This document shows positions 52,872 through 62,968 of a DNA stretch of 64,000 bases, piece by piece. Source of the DNA: Phytopseudomonas seleniipraecipitans (GTDB lineage: Bacteria; Pseudomonadota; Gammaproteobacteria; Pseudomonadales; Pseudomonadaceae); NCBI RefSeq assembly GCF_900102335.1, contig NZ_FNBM01000001.1, forward strand, positions 1 through 64,000, in the 5' to 3' direction. The notes beneath the pieces are model-generated. The model was not told the origin of the DNA, ran no database searches, and saw only the letters and a list, made by a program, of their open reading frames with translations. Position 1 is the stretch's first letter. Each line of letters begins with the position of its first letter. Made by a program: the position numbers and the translations under genes.

Positions 52872-52910
52872 AAAAGCAAAGCCCCTCGAGAGCGGGCTCT
52901 GGAGGGGCTT
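52872..52910 (-). terminator. Terminator of the ychF operon
   Basis: On the minus strand AAGCCCCTC and GAGGGGCTT form a 9-bp stem around an internal CAGAGCCCGCTCTC segment that can pair with itself, followed by TGCTTTTG. It lies 19 bases after the ychF stop. Confidence 0.88.
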
Positions 52911-52928
52911 GGTGTCGCGCAGGGCGGC

Positions 52929-54029
52929 TTAGACGTTGAAGCGGAAGTGCATCACGTCGCCGTCCTTGACGATGTATTCCTTGCCTTCCAGGCGCCATTT
53001 GCCGGCTTCCTTGGCACCGGCTTCGCCCTTGTACTGGATGAAGTCGTCATAGGCGATGACTTCGGCGCGGATGAAGCCTTTCTCGAAGTCGGTGTGGATC
53101 GCGGCAGCAGACTGCGGTGCGGTAGCACCGACCTTGACGGTCCAGGCGCGCACTTCCTTCACGCCAGCGGTGAAGTAGGTCTGCAGGTTGAGCATCGAGT
53201 AACCGGCACGAATCACGCGGTTCAGGCCTGGCTCGGTCATGCCCATGGTTTCGAGGAACATCTGCATTTCTTCCAGATCGTCCAGCTCGGCGATCTCGGC
53301 CTCGATCTTGTTGCACACCGGTACCACGATGGCGCCTTCGGCGTCGGCGATGGCTTGCACCACGTCGAGCAGCGGGTTGTTCTCGAAGCCGTCTTCGGCG
53401 ACGTTGGCGATGTACATCACCGGCTTGGTGGTCAGCAGGTGGAAGGTCTTGACCAGGCGCTTCTCGTCATCGCCCAGGGTCTTCATCAGGCTGCGAGCCG
53501 GCTTGGCTTCGGTGAAGTGGGGGATGAGCTTTTCCAGCAGCGCTTTCTGCGCCACGGCTTCCTTGTCGCCGCCCTTGGCGGTGCGGGTGACGCGCTGCAG
53601 TTGCTTCTCGCAGCTGTCGAGGTCGGCCATGATCAGTTCGAGGTCGATGATCTCGATGTCACGCTTGGGGTCGACGCTGTTGGCGACGTGGATGACGTTC
53701 TCGTCTTCGAAGCAGCGCACCACGTGGGCGATGGCGTCGGTCTCGCGGATGTTGGCGAGGAATTTGTTGCCCAGGCCTTCACCTTTCGACGCGCCTGCTA
53801 CCAAGCCGGCGATGTCTACGAATTCCATGGTGGTGGGAATTACGCGCTCGGGTTTGACGATTTCCGCCAGCGCATCGAGGCGCGGGTCGGGCATCGGTAC
53901 GATGCCGCTGTTCGGCTCGATGGTGCAGAACGGGAAGTTCTCGGCCGCGATACCGGATTTGGTGAGGGCGTTGAACAGGGTGGACTTGCCGACGTTGGGT
54001 AGGCCGACGATGCCGCAATTGAATCCCAT
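52929..54029 (-). CDS. ychF: Redox-regulated ribosome-associated ATPase YchF/OLA1
   Basis: A 366-residue P-loop ATPase of the Obg-related group. P-loop GLPNVGKST spans residues 9-17, switch segment VDIAGLV follows, and the nucleotide-specificity motif is NKIE instead of NKxD, which explains the ATP preference of the family. The C-terminal TGS domain ends HFRFNV. It binds ribosomes and affects oxidative stress responses in other bacteria. It follows pth by 35 bases, the normal pairing. Confidence 0.96.
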   Translation of the reverse strand: MGFNCGIVGLPNVGKSTLFNALTKSGIAAENFPFCTIEPNSGIVPMPDPRLDALAEIVKPERVIPTTMEFVDIAGLVAGASKGEGLGNKFLANIRETDAIAHVVRCFEDENVIHVANSVDPKRDIEIIDLELIMADLDSCEKQLQRVTRTAKGGDKEAVAQKALLEKLIPHFTEAKPARSLMKTLGDDEKRLVKTFHLLTTKPVMYIANVAEDGFENNPLLDVVQAIADAEGAIVVPVCNKIEAEIAELDDLEEMQMFLETMGMTEPGLNRVIRAGYSMLNLQTYFTAGVKEVRAWTVKVGATAPQSAAAIHTDFEKGFIRAEVIAYDDFIQYKGEAGAKEAGKWRLEGKEYIVKDGDVMHFRFNV

Positions 54030-54064
54030 GGTGTGTCCCTCGCGCCAAAGGCGGTAGATAAAAT

Positions 54065-54655
54065 TTAGAGAGTGGCTTTCTGGCTGTGCAGCTTGCGCAT
54101 CGCTACCGTCCAGTCACCGGCAAGAATCTCCGGGAGGACGTCGAGAGCGAAACCGATGCTGGCATCCAGCAGTTCCTGCTCGCCACGCGGTGCGCGGCCC
54201 AGCACGAAGTTGGAAACCATACTGGCGTGCCCGGGGTGGCCGATGCCAAGCCGCAGGCGGTGGAAATTATTCTGGTTGCCGAGTTGCGCGATAATGTCGC
54301 GCAGCCCGTTATGCCCGCCGTGCCCGCCACCCTGTTTGAGTTTGGCGACGCCGGGAGGCATGTCGAGTTCGTCGTGGGCCACCAGGATTTCTTCGGGCCC
54401 CAGCTTGAAGAAATTTGCCAACGCCGCCACGGACTGGCCGCTGCGGTTCATGAACGTGGTGGGGATGAGCAGACGAACTTCGCGGCCCTCATGGGCGAAT
54501 TTGCCCACCAGGCCGAAATACTTGCGATCAACGCTGAGGTTGACGCGCTGGCTGTCTGCCAGGCGCTCAACGAAAAGGGCCCCTGCATTGTGCCGGGTCT
54601 GGTCGTATTCGGGACCCGGGTTACCCAGGCCAACGATCAGTTGTACGGCAGTCAT
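54065..54655 (-). CDS. pth: Peptidyl-tRNA hydrolase
   Basis: A 196-residue enzyme that frees tRNA from stalled peptidyl-tRNA. N12 and the catalytic H22 are in [18 protein letters not shown]. The aspartate in [11 protein letters not shown] and the loop [13 protein letters not shown] are also conserved. It follows rplY with a 51-base gap that holds a stable hairpin. Confidence 0.96.
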   Translation of the reverse strand: MTAVQLIVGLGNPGPEYDQTRHNAGALFVERLADSQRVNLSVDRKYFGLVGKFAHEGREVRLLIPTTFMNRSGQSVAALANFFKLGPEEILVAHDELDMPPGVAKLKQGGGHGGHNGLRDIIAQLGNQNNFHRLRLGIGHPGHASMVSNFVLGRAPRGEQELLDASIGFALDVLPEILAGDWTVAMRKLHSQKATL

Positions 54656-54680
54656 ACAGGAGCCCTTTCTTGAAGCAGTT

Positions 54681-54696
54681 CCTCACCGAAGTGAGG
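54681..54696 (-). promoter_or_regulatory. UUCG-loop hairpin between rplY and pth
   Basis: On the minus strand CCTCAC-TTCG-GTGAGG forms a 6-bp stem closed by a C(UUCG)G tetraloop, an exceptionally stable fold. No T run follows, so it is more likely an mRNA processing or stability element than a terminator. Confidence 0.6.
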
Positions 54697-54706
54697 AGCT
54701 CGCCAA

Positions 54707-55330
54707 TTACTCGGCGGTGCTTTCGCCTTCGCCTTCGGTATCTTCTACACGAACGCGCGGCAGGTGGATGCTGGCAACCGGCAGATCGCTGCCGTGGGCC
54801 AGAGCAACCAGCTCAACGCCTTTCGGCAGTTTGATGTCGGACAGGTGAACGGTCTGGTCGATTTCGACATTGGCCATGTCGACTTCAATGAACTCCGGCA
54901 GGTCTTTCGGCAGGCAGGAGATTTCGACTTCGCTCAGGCTGTGCAGGATTTCGCCGCCGCCTTTCTTGACGCCAACTGCAGAGGCTTCGTTGATGAAGTG
55001 CAGAGGAGCGTGAGCGGTCAGCTTCTGGCCGGCAATGACGCGGATGAAGTCAGCGTGCAGAACGAAGCCCTTAGACGGGTGACGCTGCAGAGCTTTGATC
55101 AGTACGTTTTCTTTCTTGCCGTCAACGACCAGGTTCAGCACGTGGCTGAATGCGGCTTCGTTTTCCAGCAGTTTGGCGAAATCCTTGGCAACCAGGCTGA
55201 TCGATACAGGGGCTTTCTCGCCACCATAGATTACAGCCGGAACCAGGGCGGCGTTACGACGCAGGCGGCGGCTCGCACCTTTCCCCAGGTCGGAACGCGC
55301 TTCGGCATTCACAGTAAATTCAGCAGTCAT
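54707..55330 (-). CDS. rplY: 50S ribosomal protein L25 (Ctc form)
   Basis: A 207-residue L25 with the 5S rRNA-binding domain (residues 1-95) plus the C-terminal TL5/Ctc domain, as usual in pseudomonads; E. coli L25 is only 94 residues. The C-terminus is acidic and Glu/Ser rich. GGAGAAGTGAA precedes the ATG. It lies between prs and pth on the minus strand. Confidence 0.95.
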   Translation of the reverse strand: MTAEFTVNAEARSDLGKGASRRLRRNAALVPAVIYGGEKAPVSISLVAKDFAKLLENEAAFSHVLNLVVDGKKENVLIKALQRHPSKGFVLHADFIRVIAGQKLTAHAPLHFINEASAVGVKKGGGEILHSLSEVEISCLPKDLPEFIEVDMANVEIDQTVHLSDIKLPKGVELVALAHGSDLPVASIHLPRVRVEDTEGEGESTAE

Positions 55331-55351
55331 TTCACTTCTCCAAAATAACCA

Positions 55352-55389
55352 AACCGCCCGTTACGCTTGCGACCAGCGACGGGGCGGTT
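55352..55389 (-). promoter_or_regulatory. Long-loop hairpin in the prs-rplY gap
   Basis: AACCGCCC-GT on one side and ACGGGGCGGTT on the other form a 10-bp stem with one bulge and a loop of about 17 bases, 22 bases before the rplY start. It could be an attenuator or a leader that governs L25 synthesis. This is inference. Confidence 0.4.
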
Positions 55390-55440
55390 CAGTGAAATGC
55401 CAGGCCACGCGGCCAGGCGTTTTTTATCAGTGCGTTGTTC

Positions 55441-56382
55441 TTAACGGAACATCGCGCTGATCGATTCTTCATTGCTGATGCGGCGTACCGCTTCAGCGAC
55501 AACCGGCGCGATGTCCAGTTGGCGAATGCGCGAACAGGATTGCGCGGCGGCGGACAACGGGATGGTGTTGGTCACCACCAGTTCGTCCAGTACCGAGTTC
55601 TCGATGTTCTCGATGGCGCGGCCCGACAGTACCGCGTGGGTCGCATAGGCGAACACCTTGGCAGCGCCGTGTTCCTTCAGAGCCTTGGCCGCATGGCACA
55701 GGGTGCCGGCGGTGTCGACCATGTCGTCGACCAGGATGCAGGTACGGCCTTCCACGTCACCGATGATGTGCATCACCTCGGAGTGGTTGGCTTTCTCACG
55801 ACGCTTGTCGATGATCGCCAGGTCCACACCCAGGGATTTGGCGACGGCGCGAGCGCGCACCACACCGCCAATGTCCGGGGAGACGATCATCAGGTTGTCG
55901 AAACGCTGATCTTCGATGTCGTCGACCAGTACGGGCGAGCCGTAGATGTTGTCGACGGGGATATCGAAGAAGCCTTGAATCTGGTCCGCGTGCAGGTCGA
56001 CGGTGAGAACACGGTCGATGCCTACAACGGTCAGCATGTCGGCCACGACTTTGGCGCTGATTGCCACGCGGGCGGAACGCGGACGGCGATCCTGGCGGGC
56101 ATAGCCGAAGTAGGGGATGACAGCAGTGATTCGAGTGGCTGAGGAGCGGCGGAAGGCATCGGCCATCACTACCAGTTCCATCAGGTTGTCATTGGTTGGC
56201 GCGCACGTCGGCTGAATCAGGAATACGTCTTTACCGCGGACGTTTTCGTTGATTTCAATCATGATTTCGCCGTCGGAAAACTTTCCGACAGAGGCATCGC
56301 CGAGGGGGATGTGCAGCTGACGAACGATACGTCGCGCCAGATCGGGGTTAGCGTTCCCCGTAAAGACCATCATCTTGGACAC
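55441..56382 (-). CDS. prs: Ribose-phosphate pyrophosphokinase (PRPP synthase)
   Basis: A 313-residue class I PRPP synthase that makes PRPP from ribose 5-phosphate and ATP for nucleotide, His and Trp synthesis. Visible motifs are [10 protein letters not shown] (ATP binding), [12 protein letters not shown] (metal site), the flexible loop after VSPDIGG, and the PRPP loop [14 protein letters not shown] at 56382 gives the standard N-terminus [16 protein letters not shown]. Two positions differ from E. coli: KRREKAN for KRRPRAN and ATHAVLSG for ATHPIFSG. Confidence 0.96.
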   Translation of the reverse strand: MSKMMVFTGNANPDLARRIVRQLHIPLGDASVGKFSDGEIMIEINENVRGKDVFLIQPTCAPTNDNLMELVVMADAFRRSSATRITAVIPYFGYARQDRRPRSARVAISAKVVADMLTVVGIDRVLTVDLHADQIQGFFDIPVDNIYGSPVLVDDIEDQRFDNLMIVSPDIGGVVRARAVAKSLGVDLAIIDKRREKANHSEVMHIIGDVEGRTCILVDDMVDTAGTLCHAAKALKEHGAAKVFAYATHAVLSGRAIENIENSVLDELVVTNTIPLSAAAQSCSRIRQLDIAPVVAEAVRRISNEESISAMFR

Positions 56383-56426
56383 GCGCAGTACCTGCCGGCT
56401 GAGGGTAACCTGGATGAGTATAAAAA

Positions 56427-56501
56427 TGGCAGGGGCGGCTGGATTCGAACCAACGCATGCCAGGATCAAAACCTGGTGCCTTACCGCTTGGCGACGCCCC
56501 T
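56427..56501 (-). tRNA. tRNA-Gln (UUG), second copy
   Basis: 75 bases including CCA. The acceptor stem AGGGGCG pairs with CGCCCCT, the anticodon loop TTTTGAT carries TTG (plus-strand 56467-56469), and the T-arm contains GGTTCGAATCC. It is identical to the copy at 56561. Confidence 0.96.
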
Positions 56502-56560
56502 GTATCGTGTGTGACGCAATGCTGCTCAATTCGGTAGTACGAGCCACCCTTGGGTGGTTA

Positions 56561-56635
56561 TGGCAGGGGCGGCTGGATTCGAACCAACGCATGCCAGGAT
56601 CAAAACCTGGTGCCTTACCGCTTGGCGACGCCCCT
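56561..56635 (-). tRNA. tRNA-Gln (UUG), first copy
   Basis: 75 bases, identical to the copy 59 bases downstream. It starts 25 bases after the ispE stop and lies on the same strand, so it is likely part of the ispE-prs transcript and released by tRNA processing. Confidence 0.96.
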
Positions 56636-56660
56636 GTAACGTATAACCGATGCTACGCAT

Positions 56661-57533
56661 TCACTTCCTGGCCAGTTCTTGCAACCTGTGATGCAACATC
56701 GAAACGTTGGCACCGCGTGCGACAAAACTTGGCAGTGTGGCTGGAAGTTGGCGGGCGACTTTATCAGCATCGTCCTTGTTTGGGAAGCTCCCAAACACAC
56801 AAGCTCCAGTGCCGGTCAATCTTGTTGGAACAAATTTGTTCAGCAAGATCAGTGCGTTACGTACAGCTGGGTAACGCTTCTCGACGACCGGCTGGCAGTC
56901 ATTACGACCACCCCCCTCAAGAAGGCTGCGAACTTTAATGGGCGGCGTATCGCGTGTCAACTCGCCATCGGAGAAAACTTCTGCTGTGCTGACAAGCACT
57001 TGCGGTACGGCAACGAGAAACCAGGGCTCGGGCAGCTCGACCGGTGTGAGTTTCTCACCGACGCCTTCGGCGAATGCGGCGCGGCCGCGCACGAATACCG
57101 GCACGTCCGCGCCCAGGCTCAGGCCCAGCGCTGCCAGGCGATCTTCACTCCAGTCCAGCTGCCAGAGGTGAGCGAGGCCGAGCAGGGTGGTGGCCGCATC
57201 CGAGCTGCCGCCGCCTATACCGCCGCCCATCGGCAGGCGTTTGTCCAGCCAGATATCAGCACCCAGCCGCGTGCCGCTGTGTTCCTGCAATTGCCGCGCC
57301 GCGCGTACGATCAGGTTGGCGTCGTGAGGTACGCCGTCGATCTCGGTGTGCAAGCGGATAACGCCATCATCGCGCTGGCTGAACCCAAGCTCGTCACCGT
57401 GGCTAAGAAACTGGAACAGGGTCTGCAGCTCGTGATAACCGTCATCGCGCCGGCCGAGGATATGCAGCATCAGATTCAGTTTGGCCGGAGCGGGCAGGAC
57501 GAGTTCGGCGTGAGCAGGTATGGCGTCGGTCAT
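56661..57533 (-). CDS. ispE: 4-diphosphocytidyl-2-C-methyl-D-erythritol kinase
   Basis: A 290-residue GHMP kinase that phosphorylates CDP-methylerythritol in the MEP isoprenoid pathway. The ATP loop is [14 protein letters not shown] and the N-terminal substrate segment is [21 protein letters not shown], followed by the C-terminal GTGACVF. It lies between lolB and the tRNA-Gln pair; the lolB-ispE gap holds dispersed repeats. Confidence 0.96.
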   Translation of the reverse strand: MTDAIPAHAELVLPAPAKLNLMLHILGRRDDGYHELQTLFQFLSHGDELGFSQRDDGVIRLHTEIDGVPHDANLIVRAARQLQEHSGTRLGADIWLDKRLPMGGGIGGGSSDAATTLLGLAHLWQLDWSEDRLAALGLSLGADVPVFVRGRAAFAEGVGEKLTPVELPEPWFLVAVPQVLVSTAEVFSDGELTRDTPPIKVRSLLEGGGRNDCQPVVEKRYPAVRNALILLNKFVPTRLTGTGACVFGSFPNKDDADKVARQLPATLPSFVARGANVSMLHHRLQELARK

Positions 57534-57576
57534 GGGAGCAATGGCTGGCGAGGGGAGATAAGAGGTAGCGCAGGCT

Positions 57577-57643
57577 AACGCAGCCCGATGCCTGGGTCGA
57601 GCGCAGCGACATCCGGGAATACGCTCTGGGCATCGCTGCGTTC
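57577..57643. repeat. Family A repeat inside a long imperfect inverted repeat
   Basis: AACGCAGCCCGATGCC near 57577 pairs with GGGCATCGCTGCGTT ending at 57643. The interior holds GCCTGGGTCGAGCGCAGCGA, the family A core seen at 203 and 318. It lies just upstream of ispE. Confidence 0.62.
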
Positions 57644-57663
57644 AACCGCAGGCTATGCGTGAT

Positions 57664-57735
57664 GTAGGGTGATGACGCTTCACCCATCCACCATCGCCAT
57701 ATGCATGCATTTACCCAGGGCGCCATCCGCCCTGG
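57664..57735. repeat. Family B repeat between lolB and ispE (degenerate)
   Basis: It starts GTAGGGTGATGACGCTTC and contains CATCCACC like the other copies. Its right end instead carries a perfect hairpin, CCAGGGCG-CCAT-CCGCCCTGG (57715-57735). Confidence 0.6.
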
Positions 57736-57746
57736 CTGCAAGCGCT

Positions 57747-58367
57747 TTACTGGCCGAGCTGGCGCGGTTGCCAGTCCTTGATCACTAGCGTCACCTGGAT
57801 GTCGTGGCCTTCGAGGCGCAGGCGTTCTGGCAGCCAGTAACCATTCTGTTCGACATAGCGGGTGTAGCTGACTTCCCAGCCGTCCTGGCTCAACTGTGCG
57901 AGCCGGCTGTCGGCATCGAGCGTCAGGCGGCTTTTGCTGTCCGGCGCGGGCAAGCCGCGAATCCACCAAAGCAAGTGGGAAACCGGCAAGTTGAGGCCCA
58001 GTTGCTGTTGCAGCAATTCCTCGGGGGATTCGGCCTGGTAGCGGCCCTGATTGGCGACCTCCAGTTGCACATCACCTGGCCGCCCGGTGAGGCGCGCCGC
58101 ACCGCGACCCAGCGGGCCGGACAGGCGGATGTCCGCATAATCCTGGCGTTGCAACCAGAACAGCGTGCCGCTTCCGGAATCGCGCGGTGCGCGGATGCCG
58201 ACCTTGCCGTTGATCTGCCAGCCATCGATGGTGCCGATCTGCTGTTTGTGCGCCTGCCAGCGAGCCGGGTCACCCAGGCCTTGTTCCACCGCCTCATGGG
58301 TTGCCAGGCCGGAACAGCCGGCCAGCAGGGTTACCAGAGCGAGTACGAGTAAGGGGCGAAACTGCAT
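57747..58367 (-). CDS. lolB: Outer-membrane lipoprotein receptor LolB
   Basis: A 206-residue lipoprotein (lipobox LLAGC) that accepts lipoproteins from LolA and inserts them into the outer membrane. The protruding-loop region follows [12 protein letters not shown], and [13 protein letters not shown] and [20 protein letters not shown] are family segments. The ATG at 58367 shares one base with the upstream stop (TGATG) and has GAGAGG five bases ahead, so it is coupled to the TPR gene. Confidence 0.94.
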   Translation of the reverse strand: MQFRPLLVLALVTLLAGCSGLATHEAVEQGLGDPARWQAHKQQIGTIDGWQINGKVGIRAPRDSGSGTLFWLQRQDYADIRLSGPLGRGAARLTGRPGDVQLEVANQGRYQAESPEELLQQQLGLNLPVSHLLWWIRGLPAPDSKSRLTLDADSRLAQLSQDGWEVSYTRYVEQNGYWLPERLRLEGHDIQVTLVIKDWQPRQLGQ

Positions 58368-60097
58368 CAAGGCCTCTCTGATCCGGTCAGGCGCAGCACT
58401 GTGCTGCGCAGGATTTCACTGTCTGGTTGTTCCTTGAGCGCGTCGCGCCAGATTTTCCTGGCCTCGCGCTGCTTGTTCTGCGCCCACAGGGTTTCGCCCA
58501 AATGGGCCGCGACTTCATGGTCCGGGAAGCGCTCGAATGCCTGGCGCAGCAGTTTTTCCGCTTCGGCCAAGTTGCCCAGGCGAAAGTTTGCCCAGCCCAG
58601 GCTGTCGAGAATTGCCGGGTCTTCAGGGTTGAGATCATGTGCCTGCTGAATCAGCTGCAGGCCTTCCTGGTGGCGATCGGTGCGGTCAACCAGCGTGTAG
58701 CCGAGCGCGTTGAGGGCCATGGCGTTGTCAGGTTGGCGCTCGATGATGGTGCGCAGATCACGCTCCAGCTGCTTCAAGTCATTACGTGGCTCGGCGAGCA
58801 TGGCGCGTGTGTACAGCAGATTCACGTCGCCAGGGTATTGCTTGAGCGCATCCTGGATGAGCGCCCAGGCCTGGTCCGGCTGGTTCTGCTTGGACAGTGC
58901 CTCCGCCTCGATCAGGTACAGCTGCAGGGCGTATTCCGGCTCGCTGTCACGAGCTTCTGCCAAGTGCTTGGAGGCTTCGGCGCCACGGCCGTTGGCGACC
59001 AGTAGATCGGTCAGGCGCGCCTGGGCGGGCAGGTAATCGTTGCCCCCACCCACCAGCGAGTAGGCGAGTAGCGCTTCGTCGACATTGCCGAGGGCTTCAT
59101 GGGCACGGCCAAGGTTGTACTGCGCCGGATCGACGTGTGCGTCGCGCTGGATCAGCTCCTCCAGGTAAACGATGGCCTCGCGCCAGGCTTCGGCTTCCAG
59201 GCACACCAGTGCCAGGGAGAAACGCAGGTCGTCGTCTTCGGGAAACTGCTGCAGCAACGAGGAGAATTCGCTGCGTGCGTCGTCCATGCGGCCCAGCTCG
59301 ACCAATTGGCGGGCGTAGGTCAGGCGCAGGCGCTTGTCGTTGGGGCTGCGCTCCATGCCTTTCTTGAGCAGTGGCAATGCTTCTTCGCCGCGACCCAGGC
59401 TCTGCAGCAGGCGCGCACGGAGTAGCAGCGGCGCCGACTGGTCATGCTTGGCGGTACTGGTTTCGAGCAGCTTCAGGGCTTCTTCGGGGCGGCCGTCCTG
59501 CTGCAGGAGCAGTGCCTTGCCGAACAGCAACTGGCCGTCGTTCGGGTACTTGCCAAGCAGGCGGTCGAAGCTTTGCAGCAAGCCGGCACGGGTGTCCGGG
59601 TCGGTGTCCGCTGCAGACAGCGCGAGGAAGTCGAAGTGGGTGTTGCCTTGGCGCTGCAGCACGCGCTCCATGTACACCATGGATTCGTCGTAGCGGCCGG
59701 CGCGCGCCAGTTGCAAGGCGGCGGCGCGTTGCGCGTCGACACTGGTAGGCGCGTTCTTGGCCCAGACCAGCGAGGTGTCCAGCGCTTCCTGCTCGGCACC
59801 CAGGTACTCGGCGATGCGGAAACCGCGCTCGGCGATGCCAGGGTCCTGCGTCGAGTTGGCCTGCTGGACGTAATTGTTCAGGGCAATGTCGAAGCGGTTG
59901 CGCTGGCCGGCCAGTTCGGCGGTCAGCAAGGCCAGCATGGTTTCCTGGCTGAACGAGCCGTACGCCTCAGGCGCCTCGGCCTGTGCTTCGCTGCCCGGTT
60001 CTTCAACAGGCACGTTGCCGTCCGGAGCGGACGGCGAGAAAGTCTGGCAACCGCCCAAAAAGGCAAGGGCGGTCAGCAACGCGATGGGTCTATTCAT
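58367..60097 (-). CDS. TPR-repeat lipoprotein
   Basis: A 576-residue lipoprotein (lipobox FLGGC, Cys17) made of at least ten tetratricopeptide repeats, for example [20 protein letters not shown] and [23 protein letters not shown] proteins act as scaffolds; its fixed place upstream of lolB suggests a role in outer-membrane lipoprotein or envelope assembly. No Shine-Dalgarno is visible before the ATG at 60097 (upstream is TTTTCCCTT), which hints at weak initiation or a short leader. Confidence 0.88.
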   Translation of the reverse strand: MNRPIALLTALAFLGGCQTFSPSAPDGNVPVEEPGSEAQAEAPEAYGSFSQETMLALLTAELAGQRNRFDIALNNYVQQANSTQDPGIAERGFRIAEYLGAEQEALDTSLVWAKNAPTSVDAQRAAALQLARAGRYDESMVYMERVLQRQGNTHFDFLALSAADTDPDTRAGLLQSFDRLLGKYPNDGQLLFGKALLLQQDGRPEEALKLLETSTAKHDQSAPLLLRARLLQSLGRGEEALPLLKKGMERSPNDKRLRLTYARQLVELGRMDDARSEFSSLLQQFPEDDDLRFSLALVCLEAEAWREAIVYLEELIQRDAHVDPAQYNLGRAHEALGNVDEALLAYSLVGGGNDYLPAQARLTDLLVANGRGAEASKHLAEARDSEPEYALQLYLIEAEALSKQNQPDQAWALIQDALKQYPGDVNLLYTRAMLAEPRNDLKQLERDLRTIIERQPDNAMALNALGYTLVDRTDRHQEGLQLIQQAHDLNPEDPAILDSLGWANFRLGNLAEAEKLLRQAFERFPDHEVAAHLGETLWAQNKQREARKIWRDALKEQPDSEILRSTVLRLTGSERP

Positions 60098-60475
60098 AAG
60101 GGAAAATGCGACTAACCTGCGGTTTTGGCCATCATGACACAAGCCGTTGGGCAAGCCCATGGGCAGGCCGTGTGTCCTGGCGATGAGAGCTTTGACTGTC
60201 TCAGGCGGGCTGTGTTGCATCGGATAAATGTCTGTCGTTTAACAGCAGTGGGCTGGCCGCGATGGCGGATTGATGGTGCCTTGCGCCGATACGTTCCCCG
60301 AGCCGCACTTACCGGTGTTGAGAGCTACCTGTAAAGCGCTGGCGTCAGCCAGGTTGAGTAATTCTCATTGCCTGCGATCAATGCGGACTATCGTCGCCAT
60401 GCGCTGGCCAATGGTTGTCCTGCACCGATCGAAGTAGGACAATTACCGGCTTCCACCCCCCTGTCAGCGACGTGC
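60098..60475. other. Divergent regulatory region between the TPR gene and hemA
   Basis: A 378-base gap without a supported gene. It must carry promoters for both directions. TTGACT at 60192 could be a -35 but has no good -10 at the right spacing. The symmetric TTGAGTAATTCTCA near 60352 could be a regulator site; hemA in P. aeruginosa is controlled by oxygen and nitrate regulators, but this site is not a clean Anr box. Confidence 0.5.
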
Positions 60476-61756
60476 ATGGCCTTTATCGCCCTCGGTATCA
60501 ACCACAAGACCGCTTCGGTGGACGTCCGCGAGCGCGTGGCGTTTACCCCAGAGCAGCTGGTGGAGGCCCTGCAGCTGCTGTGTCGGCACACGCCAAGCCG
60601 TGAGGCGGCGATTCTGTCGACCTGCAACCGCAGCGAGTTGTACCTCGAACAGGACGGGGAGGGTGTCGATGCGGTGCTCGGCTGGCTGGCCGATTATCAC
60701 CATTTGAGTGTCGATGAGCTGCGTGCCTGCGCTTATATCCATGAAGACGATGCGGCAGTTCGTCACATGATGCGCGTGGCTTCCGGCCTCGACTCGATGG
60801 TGCTGGGCGAACCGCAGATTCTCGGCCAGATGAAGTCCGCCTTTGCCGTTGCCCGTGAGGCCGGCACCCTGGGCCCATTGCTCGGCCGCCTGTTTCAGGC
60901 CACCTTCAGCACCGCGAAGCAGGTGCGCACCGACACCGCCATCGGCGAAAACCCGGTGTCGGTGGCTTTTGCTGCCGTGAGCCTGGCCAAGCAGATCTTC
61001 ACCGACCTGCACCGCAGCCAGGCGTTGCTGATCGGCGCCGGCGAGACCATCAGCCTGGTCGCCCGGCATCTGCATGACCAAGGCATCAAACGCATCGTCG
61101 TGGCCAATCGTACCCTTGAGCGCGCCAGCAGCCTGGCCGAACAGTTCGGCGCGCACGCCGTGCTGCTCTCGGATATTCCTCAGGAGCTGGCGCACAGCGA
61201 TATCGTCATCAGCTCCACTGCCAGCCAGTTGCCAATTCTCGGCAAGGGCGCGGTGGAAAGTGCGCTGAAACAGCGCAAGCACAAACCGATTTTCATGGTC
61301 GACATCGCCGTGCCGCGGGACATCGAACCCCAGGTTGGCGAGCTGGATGACGTGTATCTGTATACCGTCGATGACCTGCATGAAGTGATCGCCGAAAACC
61401 TCAAAAGCCGTCAGGGCGCTGCTCAGGCCGCCGAAGAGCTGGTCGCCGTGGGCGCCGACGACTTCATGGTGCGCCTGCGTGAGCTGGCCGCGGTGGATGT
61501 GCTGCGTGCTTACCGTCAGCAGGCCGAGCGCTTGCGTGATGACGAGCTGGCCCGCGCCCAACGCATGCTCGCTAACGGCGCCGCTGCCGAAGAGGTATTG
61601 GCCCAGCTGGCCCGCGGCCTGACCAACAAGTTGCTGCATGCGCCCAGCGTGCAGCTGAAAAAATTCTCTGCCGATGGGCGCGTCGATGCGCTCGGCGTGG
61701 CCCAGGAACTTTTCGCCCTCGAAGAAGGCGCGTCGTCCGGCTTGGTCAATAAATAG
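60476..61756 (+). CDS. hemA: Glutamyl-tRNA reductase
   Basis: A 426-residue enzyme that reduces glutamyl-tRNA to glutamate semialdehyde, the first step of tetrapyrrole synthesis. The catalytic Cys is in [11 protein letters not shown] and [17 protein letters not shown] follows. The NADPH domain has [16 protein letters not shown], and the C-terminal part is the dimerisation helix. ATG at 60476 gives the standard start [13 protein letters not shown]; the ribosome site is weak. It leads the hemA-prfA-prmC-moeB set, with prfA ten bases downstream. Confidence 0.96.
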   Translation: MAFIALGINHKTASVDVRERVAFTPEQLVEALQLLCRHTPSREAAILSTCNRSELYLEQDGEGVDAVLGWLADYHHLSVDELRACAYIHEDDAAVRHMMRVASGLDSMVLGEPQILGQMKSAFAVAREAGTLGPLLGRLFQATFSTAKQVRTDTAIGENPVSVAFAAVSLAKQIFTDLHRSQALLIGAGETISLVARHLHDQGIKRIVVANRTLERASSLAEQFGAHAVLLSDIPQELAHSDIVISSTASQLPILGKGAVESALKQRKHKPIFMVDIAVPRDIEPQVGELDDVYLYTVDDLHEVIAENLKSRQGAAQAAEELVAVGADDFMVRLRELAAVDVLRAYRQQAERLRDDELARAQRMLANGAAAEEVLAQLARGLTNKLLHAPSVQLKKFSADGRVDALGVAQELFALEEGASSGLVNK

Positions 61757-61766
61757 AAGGCATGCA

Positions 61767-62849
61767 ATGAAAGCTTCGCTGATCAATAAACTCGACGTGT
61801 TGCAGGATCGTTTCGAAGAGGTCACGGCCCTGCTCAGTGATGCTGACGTGATCGGTAATCAAAGCCAGTTTCGCGCCTATTCCAAGGAATACGCCGAGAT
61901 TGAACCGGTGATCATGGCGTTTCGCGAGTTCCGCAAGGTGCAGGCCGACCTGGAGGCTGCCCAGGCGCTGCTCAAGGACAGCGACCCGGACATGCGTGAA
62001 ATGGCCGAGGAAGAAGTCGACACCGCCAAGGCGCGCCTCCTCGAACTGGAAGACAGCCTGCAGCGCATGTTGCTGCCCAAGGACCCTAACGACGGGCGCA
62101 ACGTGTTTCTCGAAGTGCGCGCCGGTACCGGCGGCGACGAGGCGGCGATTTTCTCTGGCGACCTGTTTCGCATGTATTCGCGCTATGCCGAGAAGCAGGG
62201 CTGGCGCGTCGAAGTGTTGTCCGCCAACGAGGGCGAGCACGGCGGTTTCAAGGAGGTGATTGCCCGGGTAGAGGGTGACAATGTGTTCGCCAAGCTCAAA
62301 TTCGAATCCGGTGCGCACCGTGTGCAACGCGTGCCGGAAACCGAATCCCAGGGGCGCATCCACACCTCGGCCTGCACCGTGGCAGTATTGCCGGAGCCAG
62401 ACGAGCAGATGGCCATCGAGATCAACCCTGCCGATCTGCGCGTCGATACCTACCGCTCTTCGGGCGCCGGTGGTCAGCACGTCAACACCACCGATTCGGC
62501 GATCCGCATCACCCACATTCCCACCGGCACTGTGGTGGAGTGTCAGGAAGAACGCTCGCAGCACAAGAACCGCGCCAAGGCCATGGCCTGGCTGGCGGCC
62601 AAGCTCAAGGATCAGCAGGAGTCCGCTGCGCACAAGGAAATATCCGACACGCGCAAGCTGCTGGTCGGTTCCGGTGATCGCTCCGAGCGCATCCGCACCT
62701 ACAATTTTCCCCAGGGCCGGGTCACCGATCACCGCATCAACCTGACGCTGTATTCGCTCAACGAAGTGATTGCCGGCGGTGTCGACGCGGTGATCGAACC
62801 GTTGCTCGCCGAATACCAGGCCGACCAGCTGGCGGCACTCGGCGATTGA
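61767..62849 (+). CDS. prfA: Peptide chain release factor 1
   Basis: A 360-residue class I release factor for UAA and UAG. The catalytic GGQ is at 235-237 in [15 protein letters not shown]. The stop-codon recognition segment lies around residues 180-195, and the RF-1 C-terminal domain is complete. AGAAGG precedes the ATG by seven bases. Its GGQ glutamine is methylated by PrmC, encoded by the next gene. Confidence 0.97.
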   Translation: MKASLINKLDVLQDRFEEVTALLSDADVIGNQSQFRAYSKEYAEIEPVIMAFREFRKVQADLEAAQALLKDSDPDMREMAEEEVDTAKARLLELEDSLQRMLLPKDPNDGRNVFLEVRAGTGGDEAAIFSGDLFRMYSRYAEKQGWRVEVLSANEGEHGGFKEVIARVEGDNVFAKLKFESGAHRVQRVPETESQGRIHTSACTVAVLPEPDEQMAIEINPADLRVDTYRSSGAGGQHVNTTDSAIRITHIPTGTVVECQEERSQHKNRAKAMAWLAAKLKDQQESAAHKEISDTRKLLVGSGDRSERIRTYNFPQGRVTDHRINLTLYSLNEVIAGGVDAVIEPLLAEYQADQLAALGD

Positions 62850-62968
62850 GCCGCGGCAGCGCAGGTCTGTTAGCCGTCGGATGATGAGGCGCGTAACCGA
62901 CGCGTTTTTCGTCCGCCGCTGCTAGCGATCTGCGGCACGTCTCACCCGAGCTGCCCCGAGAGAGAACC

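Noticed and set aside
60352..60365. Anr box before hemA
   Set aside because: TTGAGTAATTCTCA has partial symmetry but lacks the TTGAT-N4-ATCAA pattern.
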